A stretch of DNA of 55,193 bases from Paenibacillus taichungensis (lineage in GTDB: Bacteria; Bacillota; Bacilli; Paenibacillales; Paenibacillaceae): contig NZ_QEVW01000007.1 of assembly GCF_003287275.1 (NCBI RefSeq), positions 1 to 55,193 on the forward strand, written 5' to 3'. The notes beneath the pieces are model-generated. The model had not been told where the DNA came from. It saw nothing but the letters and a program-made list of their open reading frames with translations, and made no database searches. The number at the start of each line of letters is the position of its first letter. The first letter of the stretch is position 1. The position numbers and the translations under genes were made by a program. Below are positions 35,930-45,053 of the stretch, piece by piece.

Positions 35930-37806
35930 AATTTCATATAAATGAACTTATTATGTGGATGAAAAATGGTAATGTGCGAAAACTATTTTTTAAGCCCAAT
36001 AAGGTTAATATTGTGACAGGTGAGAGTAATACTGGGAAAACAGTGATTTGGGCAATTATTGATTATTGCCTATTTTCAAGTGAGCCTCAAATCCCTGAGG
36101 ACATAATTAATGAAAATGTTGATTGGTATGGCATCAATTTTAATATCAATGATGAAGTATATACCATTGCTCGAGAGGGGATTAATCTATTTGGTACCCC
36201 CTCAACAGAGTATTATTTTTCAGGAAGTGGTGAAATTCCTGAAAAGCCCGAAAAAAACATTAACGAAGACGAAATAAAAAAGTATATGGAAGCACAGTTT
36301 GAAATTAATGATAAAGTAGTAATCCCTTATGGAGGCAAGGAAATAAGACAAGGATCTAAAATATCGTTGAGGTATTTTTTATTGTTCAATACTCAAGGGG
36401 AAAATACTATCGTAAATAGTGATACCTTTTTCGATAAACAAACTCAACTGAAATATAAGGAAGCACTTGAACGTATTTTTGATTTGTCTATCGGGATTGA
36501 TACTGTAAGAGAGACTCTAATCAAGGAGAAACTTATCAGTTTAGAAAATGAAAGAAAGAAAATGTCGAAAAAATCTATTGCTCTAGAGAAAGAAAATAAA
36601 TTGTTTGAAAAAAACATGAGAGATTTATTACTTAAAGCAAAAGAATATCAGCTTATCAGTGACTTGTCGAAAAGTTTCGAAGAGGAATTAAATGAAATAA
36701 AGCATGTAATCTTACAAGAGAATGAAAGCATTCCCTCTACAGAAATTAATGATTTTGATAAATTAGACAAACAGCGCTGGGAACTAATTAAAAAGATAAA
36801 AAAGTTAAAAAGATTTGAAAATGAATACAATTCATATAAGTCACTTATAGATAACAACATCGACAGTTTACAGCCAATAGAATACATTCATAATAATTAT
36901 TCAGAAATTATTGAGACACCACTTGTTAAAGAGTTTGTTTCTCAATTGAAAGTAGAATTAAATGAAATAAAACGTTCCATCAAGAAAAAATCGCCTGTTA
37001 AAATTGACGTGAAGTCTCAACTTAATTCTTTACAAACAGAACTGTACAAAATAAATACTGCTATCAATCTATTGCCTCAAAACTACAAACAATTCGATAA
37101 CCATAAGCAGAAGTATGTATTGATTGGTGAAATTAAAACTAGGATGCAAATTTATGAAAAAGATTGGGAAGAAGAGAATTATGACACACAAATCCAGTTA
37201 CTTTCGAAGGAAATAGATGAATTAAAAAAACAACTAGGTAATCGTGAAGATAAAAAAGAAGCTGTAATTAGGTTACTGCAAGAAATTATTCAAGTCTATC
37301 TCGATAAATCAGAAAATGCTTTGGCAAATTACGCAGGATTTAAAGCGGTCTTTGACCATCGAGACAAAAAATTAAGACTTCAAAAACCGTTCTCTACTGT
37401 TGTTGAAAACGTTATTGGCAGTAGTTCAAATCATTTGTTCTTACATTTATGCTTGTTTTTGGGGCTTCATGAACTCATTATGCGACAAGAAGTACCATTT
37501 GTTGCTCCTTTTTTGTTTCTGGACCAACCAAGTAGACCTTACTACGATAATAAAGCGGAAAAAGCCAAAAGTGATTCTGATAGAGCTAAAATAACAATTG
37601 CAATGCAATTGTTGAACGATTTTGTTACTAGAGTTAACGATGAATTAAAAAGAGAGTTTCAGTTTATTGTTTTAGAGCATATTCCATCTGAGATTTGGAC
37701 TGAAAACAGTATGAACAATTTTTATTTAGTAGAAGAATTTAGAGATGGTAATAAGCTAATACGTAACGAAGATATTAATCATAACCATCCCCCTAGTCAG
37801 GAGTAA
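35926..37806 (+). CDS. ABC-3C ATPase (DUF3732 type)
   Basis: 626-aa Rad50/SMC-like ABC ATPase. Walker A GESNTGKT at 32-39; two long coiled-coil stretches at ~195-330 and ~345-460, each rich in Lys/Glu; Walker B region LFLDQPSRPYY near 531-541, with Gln where most ABC enzymes have the catalytic Glu, a signature of this family. Likely senses invading nucleic acid or its replication and triggers the nuclease partner. It overlaps the middle component and is followed 5 nt later by a restriction-type gene. Confidence 0.85.
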   Translation: MKFHINELIMWMKNGNVRKLFFKPNKVNIVTGESNTGKTVIWAIIDYCLFSSEPQIPEDIINENVDWYGINFNINDEVYTIAREGINLFGTPSTEYYFSGSGEIPEKPEKNINEDEIKKYMEAQFEINDKVVIPYGGKEIRQGSKISLRYFLLFNTQGENTIVNSDTFFDKQTQLKYKEALERIFDLSIGIDTVRETLIKEKLISLENERKKMSKKSIALEKENKLFEKNMRDLLLKAKEYQLISDLSKSFEEELNEIKHVILQENESIPSTEINDFDKLDKQRWELIKKIKKLKRFENEYNSYKSLIDNNIDSLQPIEYIHNNYSEIIETPLVKEFVSQLKVELNEIKRSIKKKSPVKIDVKSQLNSLQTELYKINTAINLLPQNYKQFDNHKQKYVLIGEIKTRMQIYEKDWEEENYDTQIQLLSKEIDELKKQLGNREDKKEAVIRLLQEIIQVYLDKSENALANYAGFKAVFDHRDKKLRLQKPFSTVVENVIGSSSNHLFLHLCLFLGLHELIMRQEVPFVAPFLFLDQPSRPYYDNKAEKAKSDSDRAKITIAMQLLNDFVTRVNDELKREFQFIVLEHIPSEIWTENSMNNFYLVEEFRDGNKLIRNEDINHNHPPSQE

Positions 37807-37811
37807 AGTTG

Positions 37812-38765
37812 ATGCCCAACGAATTTGAAATTAAAAAACTAACAATAGAGATTATAGCATCTTTAGTTTACAAAAAGACACAAATGTATGAGCTTATACT
37901 TAGACCAGCAGGAATTAGTGATAAGTTCTTCGGGAGTCTTATGAAAAAACGTAATGTAGATGGAAAGCTCCTTACAAAAAGAGATATGGGAGTGATTATT
38001 GTTAATGAGTTGGAAAAGAAACCTGAATTTCGAAAAAATATCAACTCAATTATAAAAATAGCAGCGAACTGGAATCAGTTTCACTTAACAGATAATGAGA
38101 TGCTTGCAAGAGCTACAGTTCAAAAAGCTAGAGAAGTTATGAATGTTATAGATATAATGGCAGAAAAGGAGAAGGAATACCTAGCAGAAGAAAAGGAGAA
38201 GGAAAGAAAAAGATTAGAAGAGGAAAGACGAAAAGCCAAAGTTGAGTGGGAAAGTGAGATTCAAAATCAATCAAAACTTCTCTTAATGATGTATGATGAA
38301 CTTGTTCTGATGAAAAATAATCCTCACAAAAGAGGTTTAATGTTAGAACAATTGGTAAATATGCTTTTTAATGTCTATGATATTGCCCTTATGCAAAGTT
38401 TTCGACGTAATGAGGGTGGAGAACAAATTGATGGAGCATTCAAACTAGATGGATGGCATTACCTGGTTGAGATGAAGTGGACAAGTCAACTCACGGATAT
38501 GAAACAGTTAGATTCATTATATGGCAAAATTGCTCGTTCGGGAAAACAAACTATGGGTTTATTTCTTTCGATTGGTGGATGGTCTTCACATGTGGTTCCT
38601 TTGATGAAACAACATCCAGACAAATCAATTTTCCTGATGGATGGTTTTGATTTGAGAATGGTACTAACTCAGGAGATATCTCTTATTAATATCTTGCAAA
38701 GGAAAATAGCTAAATTTAACATTGAATCAGAGCCTTTTTTTAGTGCTCGTTCAATACTATATTGA
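37812..38765 (+). CDS. Restriction endonuclease-like protein of the ABC-3C operon
   Basis: 317 aa. A long charged coiled coil at ~112-155 (EKEKEYLAEEKEKERKRLEE) is followed by a PD-(D/E)xK nuclease at ~170-290: Asp207 in EQIDGAF, then E220-M-K222 in YLVEMKW, the catalytic triad of Mrr-like enzymes. Start at ATG 37812 with AGGAG 8 nt upstream. Spacing of 5 nt to the ATPase indicates it is part of the operon, giving the system two separate nuclease domains. Confidence 0.8.
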   Translation: MPNEFEIKKLTIEIIASLVYKKTQMYELILRPAGISDKFFGSLMKKRNVDGKLLTKRDMGVIIVNELEKKPEFRKNINSIIKIAANWNQFHLTDNEMLARATVQKAREVMNVIDIMAEKEKEYLAEEKEKERKRLEEERRKAKVEWESEIQNQSKLLLMMYDELVLMKNNPHKRGLMLEQLVNMLFNVYDIALMQSFRRNEGGEQIDGAFKLDGWHYLVEMKWTSQLTDMKQLDSLYGKIARSGKQTMGLFLSIGGWSSHVVPLMKQHPDKSIFLMDGFDLRMVLTQEISLINILQRKIAKFNIESEPFFSARSILY

Positions 38766-38898
38766 AAAAGTATTGCCAATGTTCCTTATTACTTTTTTGT
38801 TTTAGTTGTGTTACATAGCGATTAGATGTTTAAGCGAAAAATCGTTAAACATTAATTTTGACTATAATTAGTTTTAAATTTAAATGGGGGAATTATAT

Positions 38899-39753
38899 AT
38901 GACTGAGGTTTCTTATGAAGAAAGGTTTCTTTCTACATTATTAGATTGTCTTGAAGTAGATGATGAAACTGAGTTATATAATATTATTAATCAATCTGAA
39001 ATTGTTATTCATCACGATTGGAAGTATTCTGGGAAAAAGTCGAATCAAAGAAGTGCGTATGTAGAATTGAAAGTACCAGTAAAGTTTAAAAAAATCGTCG
39101 CAACGTATGATGCTAGAGATAAATTAAGTAATTACTGTTCTGATATTTACGTTGATGATGATGCTCATGGATTTGTAGGAATTAAACTTGGGACAACGAT
39201 GAATAAATTCGTTGTAAGACGAGATCTCTCAGGTGAATCGACACATTTAGAGAAGCATAATAATTATGAGAATCTAATTCATTTGACCTTGAATTCTGAA
39301 ATGAGCGAAATAGAAAAAGCATATATTTATGAAGCTTGTGAATGTGCTATGAGAAATAATCGGATTGCCGCTGCAACCATGTTAGGTTGTGCAGCAGAGT
39401 ATTTATTGTTGCAGTTATGTGATGCTTACCAAGAGTATTTAGAATGTGGAAATGGAACTCAGAATGAAATTGATAATTTCAAAAGGAATGTTATTAATGC
39501 GAAAAGTGCATATACACGCTTAGATGAGTTTGAAAAAAGGGTTGAAAGTAAAATTGAGTTATTTAAGAGATTTGGGTTTGAAAATCCTAAACTTAATTTT
39601 AATTTCCTTGATATTATTAGACAAGTAAGAAATGCGTCGGGACATCCAACTGGTAAGAAAATATCGCCTGAAGATTTAAATACGATGTTTGGCAATTATC
39701 AGTTCTTTATTCAAAAAGCTCATCTTATGATTAAACAGCTCCCCAATATATAA
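38899..39753 (+). CDS. HEPN-motif protein, putative RNase toxin or abortive-infection factor
   Basis: 284 aa. The C-terminal half is helical with LLGCAAEYLLLQLCDAY and, at 244-249, RNASGH, the Rx4H signature of HEPN RNases (DUF4145-like). The N-terminal ~130 residues are a separate beta-rich domain (HHDWKYSGKKSNQRSAYVEL). No nucleotidyltransferase antitoxin is adjacent, so this may be a stand-alone effector. GGGGGA lies 8 nt before 38899; the ATG at 38884 precedes that site. It has its own upstream gap and ends 180 bp before attR. Confidence 0.6.
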   Translation: MTEVSYEERFLSTLLDCLEVDDETELYNIINQSEIVIHHDWKYSGKKSNQRSAYVELKVPVKFKKIVATYDARDKLSNYCSDIYVDDDAHGFVGIKLGTTMNKFVVRRDLSGESTHLEKHNNYENLIHLTLNSEMSEIEKAYIYEACECAMRNNRIAAATMLGCAAEYLLLQLCDAYQEYLECGNGTQNEIDNFKRNVINAKSAYTRLDEFEKRVESKIELFKRFGFENPKLNFNFLDIIRQVRNASGHPTGKKISPEDLNTMFGNYQFFIQKAHLMIKQLPNI

Positions 39754-39799
39754 GAAGCATATTGGCGGACTTCAAATCTATTTCTTATGGTAACTATGT

Positions 39800-39817
39800 G
39801 GTAACAATTCGGTAACA
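39800..39817 (+). repeat. Right arm-type repeat
   Basis: Same element as 22371-22388 with one mismatch (GGTAACAATTCGGTAACA). Confidence 0.6.
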
Positions 39818-39845
39818 AACAGCCGATATACCCCGATAATCTTCG

Positions 39846-39922
39846 ATAACCAGAGATAACAATGATGTCCCAGAAGCCTTACTAGACGACGCTTTTGGGA
39901 CATTCTAATAACCAGAAATAAC
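39846..39922. repeat. Hairpin flanked by 15-bp direct repeats next to attR
   Basis: ATAACCAGAGATAAC (39846-39860) and ATAACCAGAAATAAC (39908-39922) flank a 13-bp stem (39864-39876 with 39891-39903, one G-T pair). Probably a recombination-protein site and/or terminator of the HEPN gene. Confidence 0.5.
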
Positions 39923-39934
39923 GAACGGCGGACA

Positions 39935-39978
39935 CTGGCAGCGATGAGGTCAGGGGTTCGATCCCCCTAGGCTCCATA
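39935..39978 (+). repeat. attR: 44-bp direct repeat, far end of island
   Basis: Perfect copy of 22244-22287, i.e. the tRNA-Ala 3' portion. Recombination between the two would excise a circle of about 17.7 kb and leave one tRNA. Confidence 0.93.
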
Positions 39979-39992
39979 TAGCAGTAAAAATG

Positions 39993-40017
39993 ACACGCCA
40001 TTTATGGCGTGTTTTTG
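39993..40017 (+). terminator. Original tRNA-Ala terminator, now displaced
   Basis: ACACGCCAT / ATGGCGTGT with TTTTTG. It stands 14 bp after attR, as a tRNA terminator would have before integration. The rest of the gap to 40255 shows no gene. Confidence 0.8.
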
Positions 40018-40255
40018 CATTGGATTGATCTATGCTAATCCTCCTTGTGAACTCTCACATAGTTATGACGACAATCGTATAAGCTATTTATAATCGGAAC
40101 GCTAGTATTCTGGAGGAAGCCACAATGTTAAAATAGTCATACAGAGCCGTTTATCAGGCATCATCCCTCATCAGTAAGTGGAATGAGAGACACCAGAACG
40201 GAACGATTAATTTAGTTTCCCGCTAACAGGCATAACAGTCACGGAGGATAAGAAA

Positions 40256-41902
40256 ATGAACAACTCGGAATGGGCAGAGTCCTATTTTCCAATATATACA
40301 GCAGACAGCATTCAATCATTGTATAGCACGTCAACCATGCCGATACATAGAATTCATGAGGACCTGACCATTCTGTTGGCTGTTTCAAGTGGTAAGGGTA
40401 CACTTCATCTCGACGATCATATTTACGAACTCACCGATGGCATGGTAATCCTTATTCCGGCGAAGAGTGATGTTGTTATACAGGGGAATCTGATGCATCC
40501 ACTTCATATATACACCCTCTCCATTAGCACGCAAGAACAGAAGAGATCACTGCCAGTGGAAGCCATGGGACGGTCCAGTGTGCTTGCGGCAGGAACCCTT
40601 ATTGAGTTCTATGAACCAACCATTGCAGCTCAGCTTGAGGAGCTCTATATGTATCGTTTACCTGGCAATGAAGTCAGGCATATGCGTAACCAGATTCTGT
40701 TTCATCAAGTTCTGATGGGTGTGTTGGAACGAATGGAAGCAAGATATATTGCGAGTGAGCAGCCGTCTATGGAACGCAGCATCGCATTTATGGAGAACCA
40801 TTTTAGTGAGAAAATAACAACCGAAGGGCTTTCCGAAATTGCGGGGGTAAGTCGCTCTCACTATTCGATCCTTTTTAAGCAGCTTACTGGATTTGCACCC
40901 AATGAGTATCTCTCACGCTTGCGTGTTCACCGGGCCAAAGAGTTATTAATTAGCGGGTCTGCTTCACTTCGTGAGATTGCGCTGAAGGTTGGGTATAAGG
41001 ATGAATTCTATCTTAGTCGTCGCTTCAAGCAGCAGACAGGAGAGAGTCCTTCAGGTTACACACGTCGCAGACCTTTTCAACGAGTGGCTGTGTGGTGTGC
41101 ACCTTATGCGAGCCATCTGATGTTACTTGGATTGGAACCAGCGGTCGTCATCTCGGAAAGCAGCGAATATGTAAGCACAGAAGGAGTTAGCCCACCTCAA
41201 ACGATATGTTTTATCCATTCCGACAGTTCACCTGAACAAATAAAGTCTGCATTGCTAGATGCTAACATTGAGCTGATCATAGCAGCTAATCAGCACCTAG
41301 ACATGAACGACTTAAACTCCGAACGTCTGCGATCTATCGCTCCTATTATCGAAATTGCCTGGATGGAGCTTGGGTGGAAAGAGCATCTGCGGTTTATCGC
41401 ACAGGCGATTCAAAGGGTGGAAAAGGCAGAACAATGGCTGGCAGACTTTGAAAGGGAAGAACAGTGGGCGCGGAAAGCCATTCAAACGAGCCCAATTGTG
41501 AATGAGACGCTGACCATTCTAGTCATCAAACCGGATACCTTACAAATATATGGAATCAGAAATGTTGGATATGTGATGTATCAATCGCTCGGATTACGGC
41601 CTCCGACCAAGATTGCCCAGGAAATACAGAGGTTTGGCGACCAATTTCATTCGGTATCCATCCAACTGTCGGAACTTCAGGATTACGAGGGCACTCGTAT
41701 GCTCGTCATTGTTTTTCCAGATGAAAAAGGGTCAAAGGCTCATTCAGAAGGTATATTTAACTCGGAATACTGGAAAGAGCTCGAGGCAGTGAAGCAAAAT
41801 CGGATCTATGAGTTGGAGCAGGAAGAGTGGATACCCTACAATCCCGTTTCCCTTCGTTTGCAGCTTGGACGGGCTGTATCCTTATGGACTGGCATCCAAT
41901 AA
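40256..41902 (+). CDS. Btr-like AraC regulator with siderophore-binding domain
   Basis: 548 aa, three parts: cupin-like sensor (~15-150), two AraC HTHs (~168-270, with SHYSILFKQLTGFAPNEYLSRLR and DEFYLSRRFKQQTGESPSGYTRR), and a FeuA-like iron-siderophore-binding domain without a signal peptide (~278-545). In B. subtilis, Btr uses that domain to sense Fe-bacillibactin and turns on feuABC. Here it directly precedes a feuA-like operon. GGAGGATAAGAAA is upstream of the ATG. Cytosolic. Confidence 0.88.
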   Translation: MNNSEWAESYFPIYTADSIQSLYSTSTMPIHRIHEDLTILLAVSSGKGTLHLDDHIYELTDGMVILIPAKSDVVIQGNLMHPLHIYTLSISTQEQKRSLPVEAMGRSSVLAAGTLIEFYEPTIAAQLEELYMYRLPGNEVRHMRNQILFHQVLMGVLERMEARYIASEQPSMERSIAFMENHFSEKITTEGLSEIAGVSRSHYSILFKQLTGFAPNEYLSRLRVHRAKELLISGSASLREIALKVGYKDEFYLSRRFKQQTGESPSGYTRRRPFQRVAVWCAPYASHLMLLGLEPAVVISESSEYVSTEGVSPPQTICFIHSDSSPEQIKSALLDANIELIIAANQHLDMNDLNSERLRSIAPIIEIAWMELGWKEHLRFIAQAIQRVEKAEQWLADFEREEQWARKAIQTSPIVNETLTILVIKPDTLQIYGIRNVGYVMYQSLGLRPPTKIAQEIQRFGDQFHSVSIQLSELQDYEGTRMLVIVFPDEKGSKAHSEGIFNSEYWKELEAVKQNRIYELEQEEWIPYNPVSLRLQLGRAVSLWTGIQ

Positions 41903-41970
41903 TCCAAAGGTTTTCTCAAACAAAAAGGCATGGTTAGGTTCATCCTGCATGCCTATAATTAGCTATTGTA

Positions 41971-41987
41971 ATGAGAATGATTTTCAT
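41971..41987. promoter_or_regulatory. Fur box before the FeuA-like operon
   Basis: Nearly perfect 17-bp dyad ATGAGAATGATTTTCAT, matching the core of Fur sites, 31 bp before the ATG. Confidence 0.75.
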
Positions 41988-42017
41988 ATTCAAAGAGAAA
42001 AGGGAGAGAGTCATCTA

Positions 42018-42992
42018 ATGAGAAAGCTTTTTGTTCCATTTATATTAGTTCTGGTTTTATTGCTTAGCGCTTGTGGAAGCAACTCAGCCAAAGATACAAC
42101 GGAGAATGCAACTACATCCAACGAATCCAATTCTTCGAACACGGATTCAGCAGGTTCTTCATCCGAGTCAGATTCGGGCACGTTCACTTATCAATCGGAG
42201 ACAGGTCCTGTGGAAGTTCCTTCCCACCCTCAACGCGTGGTTGTGCTGACACGATTCCTGACAGGAAACGTGATGGCCCTGGATGTGCCGCTGGTCGGTG
42301 TGGATGAAATGTCCAAGGAGAACCCAAATTTCAAAGAAAAACTGGCGAATACAGAGGCGGTTACCGACGAAAGTCTGGAGAAAATTATTGAATTGAACCC
42401 AGATCTGATTATCGGCCTGTCTGATATCAAGAACGTAGATAAGCTGAAGCAAATTGCTCCGACAGTCACCTATACATATGGTAAGGTGGACTTCCTCAAG
42501 CAACAACTGGAGATCGGAAAGCTTGTGAACAAAGAAAAAGAAGCACAGGCTTGGGTTGACGATTTTGACGCTCGAAGCAAAAAAGTTGGGGAAGAGATCA
42601 AAGCCAAAATTGGCGCCAATGCGACTGTATCCGTTATTGAAACGTTTAATAAGCAACTTTATGTGTATGGCGAAAAATTCGGACGTGGAACGGAAATACT
42701 GTATGATCAATTCGGCTTAGGTATGCCTGATAAGGTCAAGGATGCTACCAAGAAAGATGGATTCTTTGCAGTATCCAACGAAGTACTGAAAGACTACATG
42801 GGTGACTATGTAATATTCAGTAAAAATGCCGACGAAGACAATTCCTTCCAAAATACCGAAACATACAAAAATATTGATGCGGTGAAAAATAATCGAGTAT
42901 TCGAAGCGGATGCCAAGGCGTTTTACTTCAATGATCCACTGAGTATGGAATACCAGCTGGAATTCTTTATCGAACATTTTCTTGGCAAGTAA
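42018..42992 (+). CDS. Iron-siderophore-binding lipoprotein (FeuA-like)
   Basis: 324 aa. Signal peptide with lipobox LLSAC (Cys20) followed by a Ser/Thr/Asn-rich linker and a class III periplasmic-binding fold (FTYQSETGPVEVPSHPQRVVV; ELNPDLIIGLSDI). Captures ferric siderophore at the membrane surface and passes it to the permeases. AGGGAGAGAG precedes the ATG; the frame to 41808 is only an extension inside the btr-like gene. Regulated by the Fur box and probably by the Btr-like activator. Confidence 0.9.
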   Translation: MRKLFVPFILVLVLLLSACGSNSAKDTTENATTSNESNSSNTDSAGSSSESDSGTFTYQSETGPVEVPSHPQRVVVLTRFLTGNVMALDVPLVGVDEMSKENPNFKEKLANTEAVTDESLEKIIELNPDLIIGLSDIKNVDKLKQIAPTVTYTYGKVDFLKQQLEIGKLVNKEKEAQAWVDDFDARSKKVGEEIKAKIGANATVSVIETFNKQLYVYGEKFGRGTEILYDQFGLGMPDKVKDATKKDGFFAVSNEVLKDYMGDYVIFSKNADEDNSFQNTETYKNIDAVKNNRVFEADAKAFYFNDPLSMEYQLEFFIEHFLGK

Positions 42993-43004
42993 ACCTTAAA
43001 CGCG

Positions 43005-44012
43005 ATGAAAAATAAACGACTTCCTTTTCGGTTTGCAACCAAGCTGCTGGGTAGTGTACTCGTACTTATCGTGTGTTTCATCATCGCCATGATGTTTGGC
43101 GCAGAAGAAACGACATTTCGCAATCTCTGGCTGACCCTGACCTCTGCGACGAAGAACGATAATATTCTTATTTTGCGAGAGATCAGACTTCCAAGGGAAC
43201 TCGCTGCCATGCTGATCGGAGCGGCTCTCGCCATCTCCGGAGGCATCATGCAGGGAATTACTCGCAATCCGCTGGCTGATCCTGGACTGCTCGGTCTGAC
43301 TTCAGGTGCCAATATGGCACTTGCACTGGCTTTTGTTTTTATGCCATCACTCGGATATTTCGGGATTATGGTTGCTTGTTTTGTTGGTGCTGCACTTGGA
43401 GCCGCATTGGTTATTGTGCTTGGCTCGATGCGGAGGGGGAGCTTGTCTCCTATCCGGGTAGTGCTGGCCGGGGCAGCGGTATCCGCTTTTATGTATGCCA
43501 TCTCGGATGGCATCAGTATCTATTTCAAAATTTCCAAGGATGTATCCATGTGGACTTCGGGAGGACTCATCGGAACGACATGGGGCCAGATTCAAGCCAT
43601 TGCGCCTGTCATACTGGTTGGTCTGCTCATTGTTCCGTTCCTTTCCAATCAGATCAATATTCTTAGTCTGAGCGATGAGGTGGCGACTGGATTGGGGCAA
43701 AAGCTTGTACTCATCAAAACCGTTCTGTTCCTGCTCGTCATCGTGCTTACCGGAGCGTCGGTTGCATTGATCGGAAACATGGCCTTTGTCGGCTTAATGA
43801 TCCCGCATATTGTCCGTAAACTGGTGGGTACGGACTATCGGTATATTATACCCGTATCCATTTTTGCCGGAGCATCGTTTATGCTGCTTGCCGAAACACT
43901 GGGTCGAACGATAAATGCACCTTACGAAACACCTGTGGTCGCCATTGCTTCCATGCTTGGTTTACCTTTCTTCCTGTTCGTTGTGCGTAGAGGGGGCAAA
44001 GCGTTCTCATGA
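43005..44012 (+). CDS. FecCD-family siderophore permease (FeuB-like)
   Basis: 335-aa FecCD permease with ~9-10 helices. Signatures REIRLPRELAAMLIGAALAISGGIMQGITRNPLADPGLLG and, near the C-terminus, FVGLMIPHIVRKLVG. 12 nt after feuA-like stop; no clear ribosome site, so coupling is likely. Partner of the next permease. Confidence 0.92.
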   Translation: MKNKRLPFRFATKLLGSVLVLIVCFIIAMMFGAEETTFRNLWLTLTSATKNDNILILREIRLPRELAAMLIGAALAISGGIMQGITRNPLADPGLLGLTSGANMALALAFVFMPSLGYFGIMVACFVGAALGAALVIVLGSMRRGSLSPIRVVLAGAAVSAFMYAISDGISIYFKISKDVSMWTSGGLIGTTWGQIQAIAPVILVGLLIVPFLSNQINILSLSDEVATGLGQKLVLIKTVLFLLVIVLTGASVALIGNMAFVGLMIPHIVRKLVGTDYRYIIPVSIFAGASFMLLAETLGRTINAPYETPVVAIASMLGLPFFLFVVRRGGKAFS

Positions 44013-45016
44013 CAATGTCTGCGCGAATTCGCAAGCAACGACTGATTCTGTTCGTGTGTTTGCTGCTGATCCTCATCACGGCTGTGGTAGGTATGAGCTG
44101 GGGTTATTCCTCGTTGTCTTTCAAAAGGGTAATTCCGGTGTTATTTGGTCAAGGTACATTTAAAGAAGACTTTGTTCTGTTTTCGGTCCGATTACCTCGA
44201 ATTTTTATTACATTACTAGCTGGTATGGCCCTTGCGCTGTCAGGTTCTATTTTGCAAAGTATTACGCGTAATGATTTGGCCGATCCAGGCATCATCGGAA
44301 TCAATTCTGGTGCAGGTGTTGCCGTTGCCATCTTCTTTCTGTATTTCCCGATTGAAGCGGGCACGTTCGTTTACATGTTGCCGTTAGCTGCTTTTATCGG
44401 TGCATTACTGACCGCGGCGCTCATCTATCTGTTCTCCTATAGTCGGACCAAGGGACTTGATCCCATAAAAATGGTGCTGGTCGGGGTTGGATTCTCGATG
44501 GCGCTGTCAGGCATCATGATTGTCATCATCTCTTCCGCGGAGCGATCCAAGGTCGACTTTATTGCCAAATGGATATCCGGAAACATATGGGGGGCAGACT
44601 GGCCATTCATATGGGCTTTGCTGCCTTGGCTGATTGTGTTAATCCCGCTTACTTTGTTCAGAACCAGACGGCTTGATCTGATGGGGCTGAACGAAGAAAC
44701 AGCGATCGGAGTGGGTTTGAAGCTTGAGCGGGAACGCTTGGTACTCATGGTGATTGCTGTTGCAGCCGCCGCATCTGCTGTATCGGTTACGGGAGGGATC
44801 GCGTTTATCGGTTTGATGGCTCCACACATCGCCAAAGCGCTGGTCGGTCCACGTAATTCGTTATTTATTCCTGTTGCCGTTCTGCTTGGAGGCTGGCTTC
44901 TATTAATTGCCGATACAATTGGGCGCAACCTGGTTGACCCTGATGGAATTGCCGCAGGAATTATGGTCTCCCTAATCGGTGTTCCATATTTTGTCTATTT
45001 ATTATTGAAGAAATAA
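44009..45016 (+). CDS. FecCD-family siderophore permease (FeuC-like)
   Basis: 335 aa, same family (VRLPRIFITLLAGMALALSGSILQSITRNDLADPGIIG; FIGLMAPHIAKALVG). The start overlaps the previous stop by 4 nt. No ATPase gene follows; in Bacillus the Feu system borrows YusV encoded elsewhere, so the absence is normal. Ends before a terminator. Confidence 0.92.
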   Translation: MTMSARIRKQRLILFVCLLLILITAVVGMSWGYSSLSFKRVIPVLFGQGTFKEDFVLFSVRLPRIFITLLAGMALALSGSILQSITRNDLADPGIIGINSGAGVAVAIFFLYFPIEAGTFVYMLPLAAFIGALLTAALIYLFSYSRTKGLDPIKMVLVGVGFSMALSGIMIVIISSAERSKVDFIAKWISGNIWGADWPFIWALLPWLIVLIPLTLFRTRRLDLMGLNEETAIGVGLKLERERLVLMVIAVAAAASAVSVTGGIAFIGLMAPHIAKALVGPRNSLFIPVAVLLGGWLLLIADTIGRNLVDPDGIAAGIMVSLIGVPYFVYLLLKK

Positions 45017-45053
45017 TCTAAAAAGCTTTAGACTAATTGAACTCTTAGCTAAT

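Larger units (their letters stand above)
22288..39978. mobile_element. Integrated genomic island in tRNA-Ala, about 17.7 kb
   Basis: Bounded by perfect 44-bp repeats, with an integrase pointing toward the tRNA end, an adjacent excisionase-like gene, an A+T-rich composition unlike the flanks, and cargo unrelated to the core genes. No relaxase, coupling protein, type IV secretion or phage structural genes are seen, so it is not a self-transmissible ICE or complete prophage; mobilisation by a helper or satellite life is possible. Confidence 0.9.

Noticed and set aside
22288..39978. Complete ICE or prophage
   Set aside because: No relaxase, coupling ATPase, secretion, terminase, capsid or tail genes are visible.
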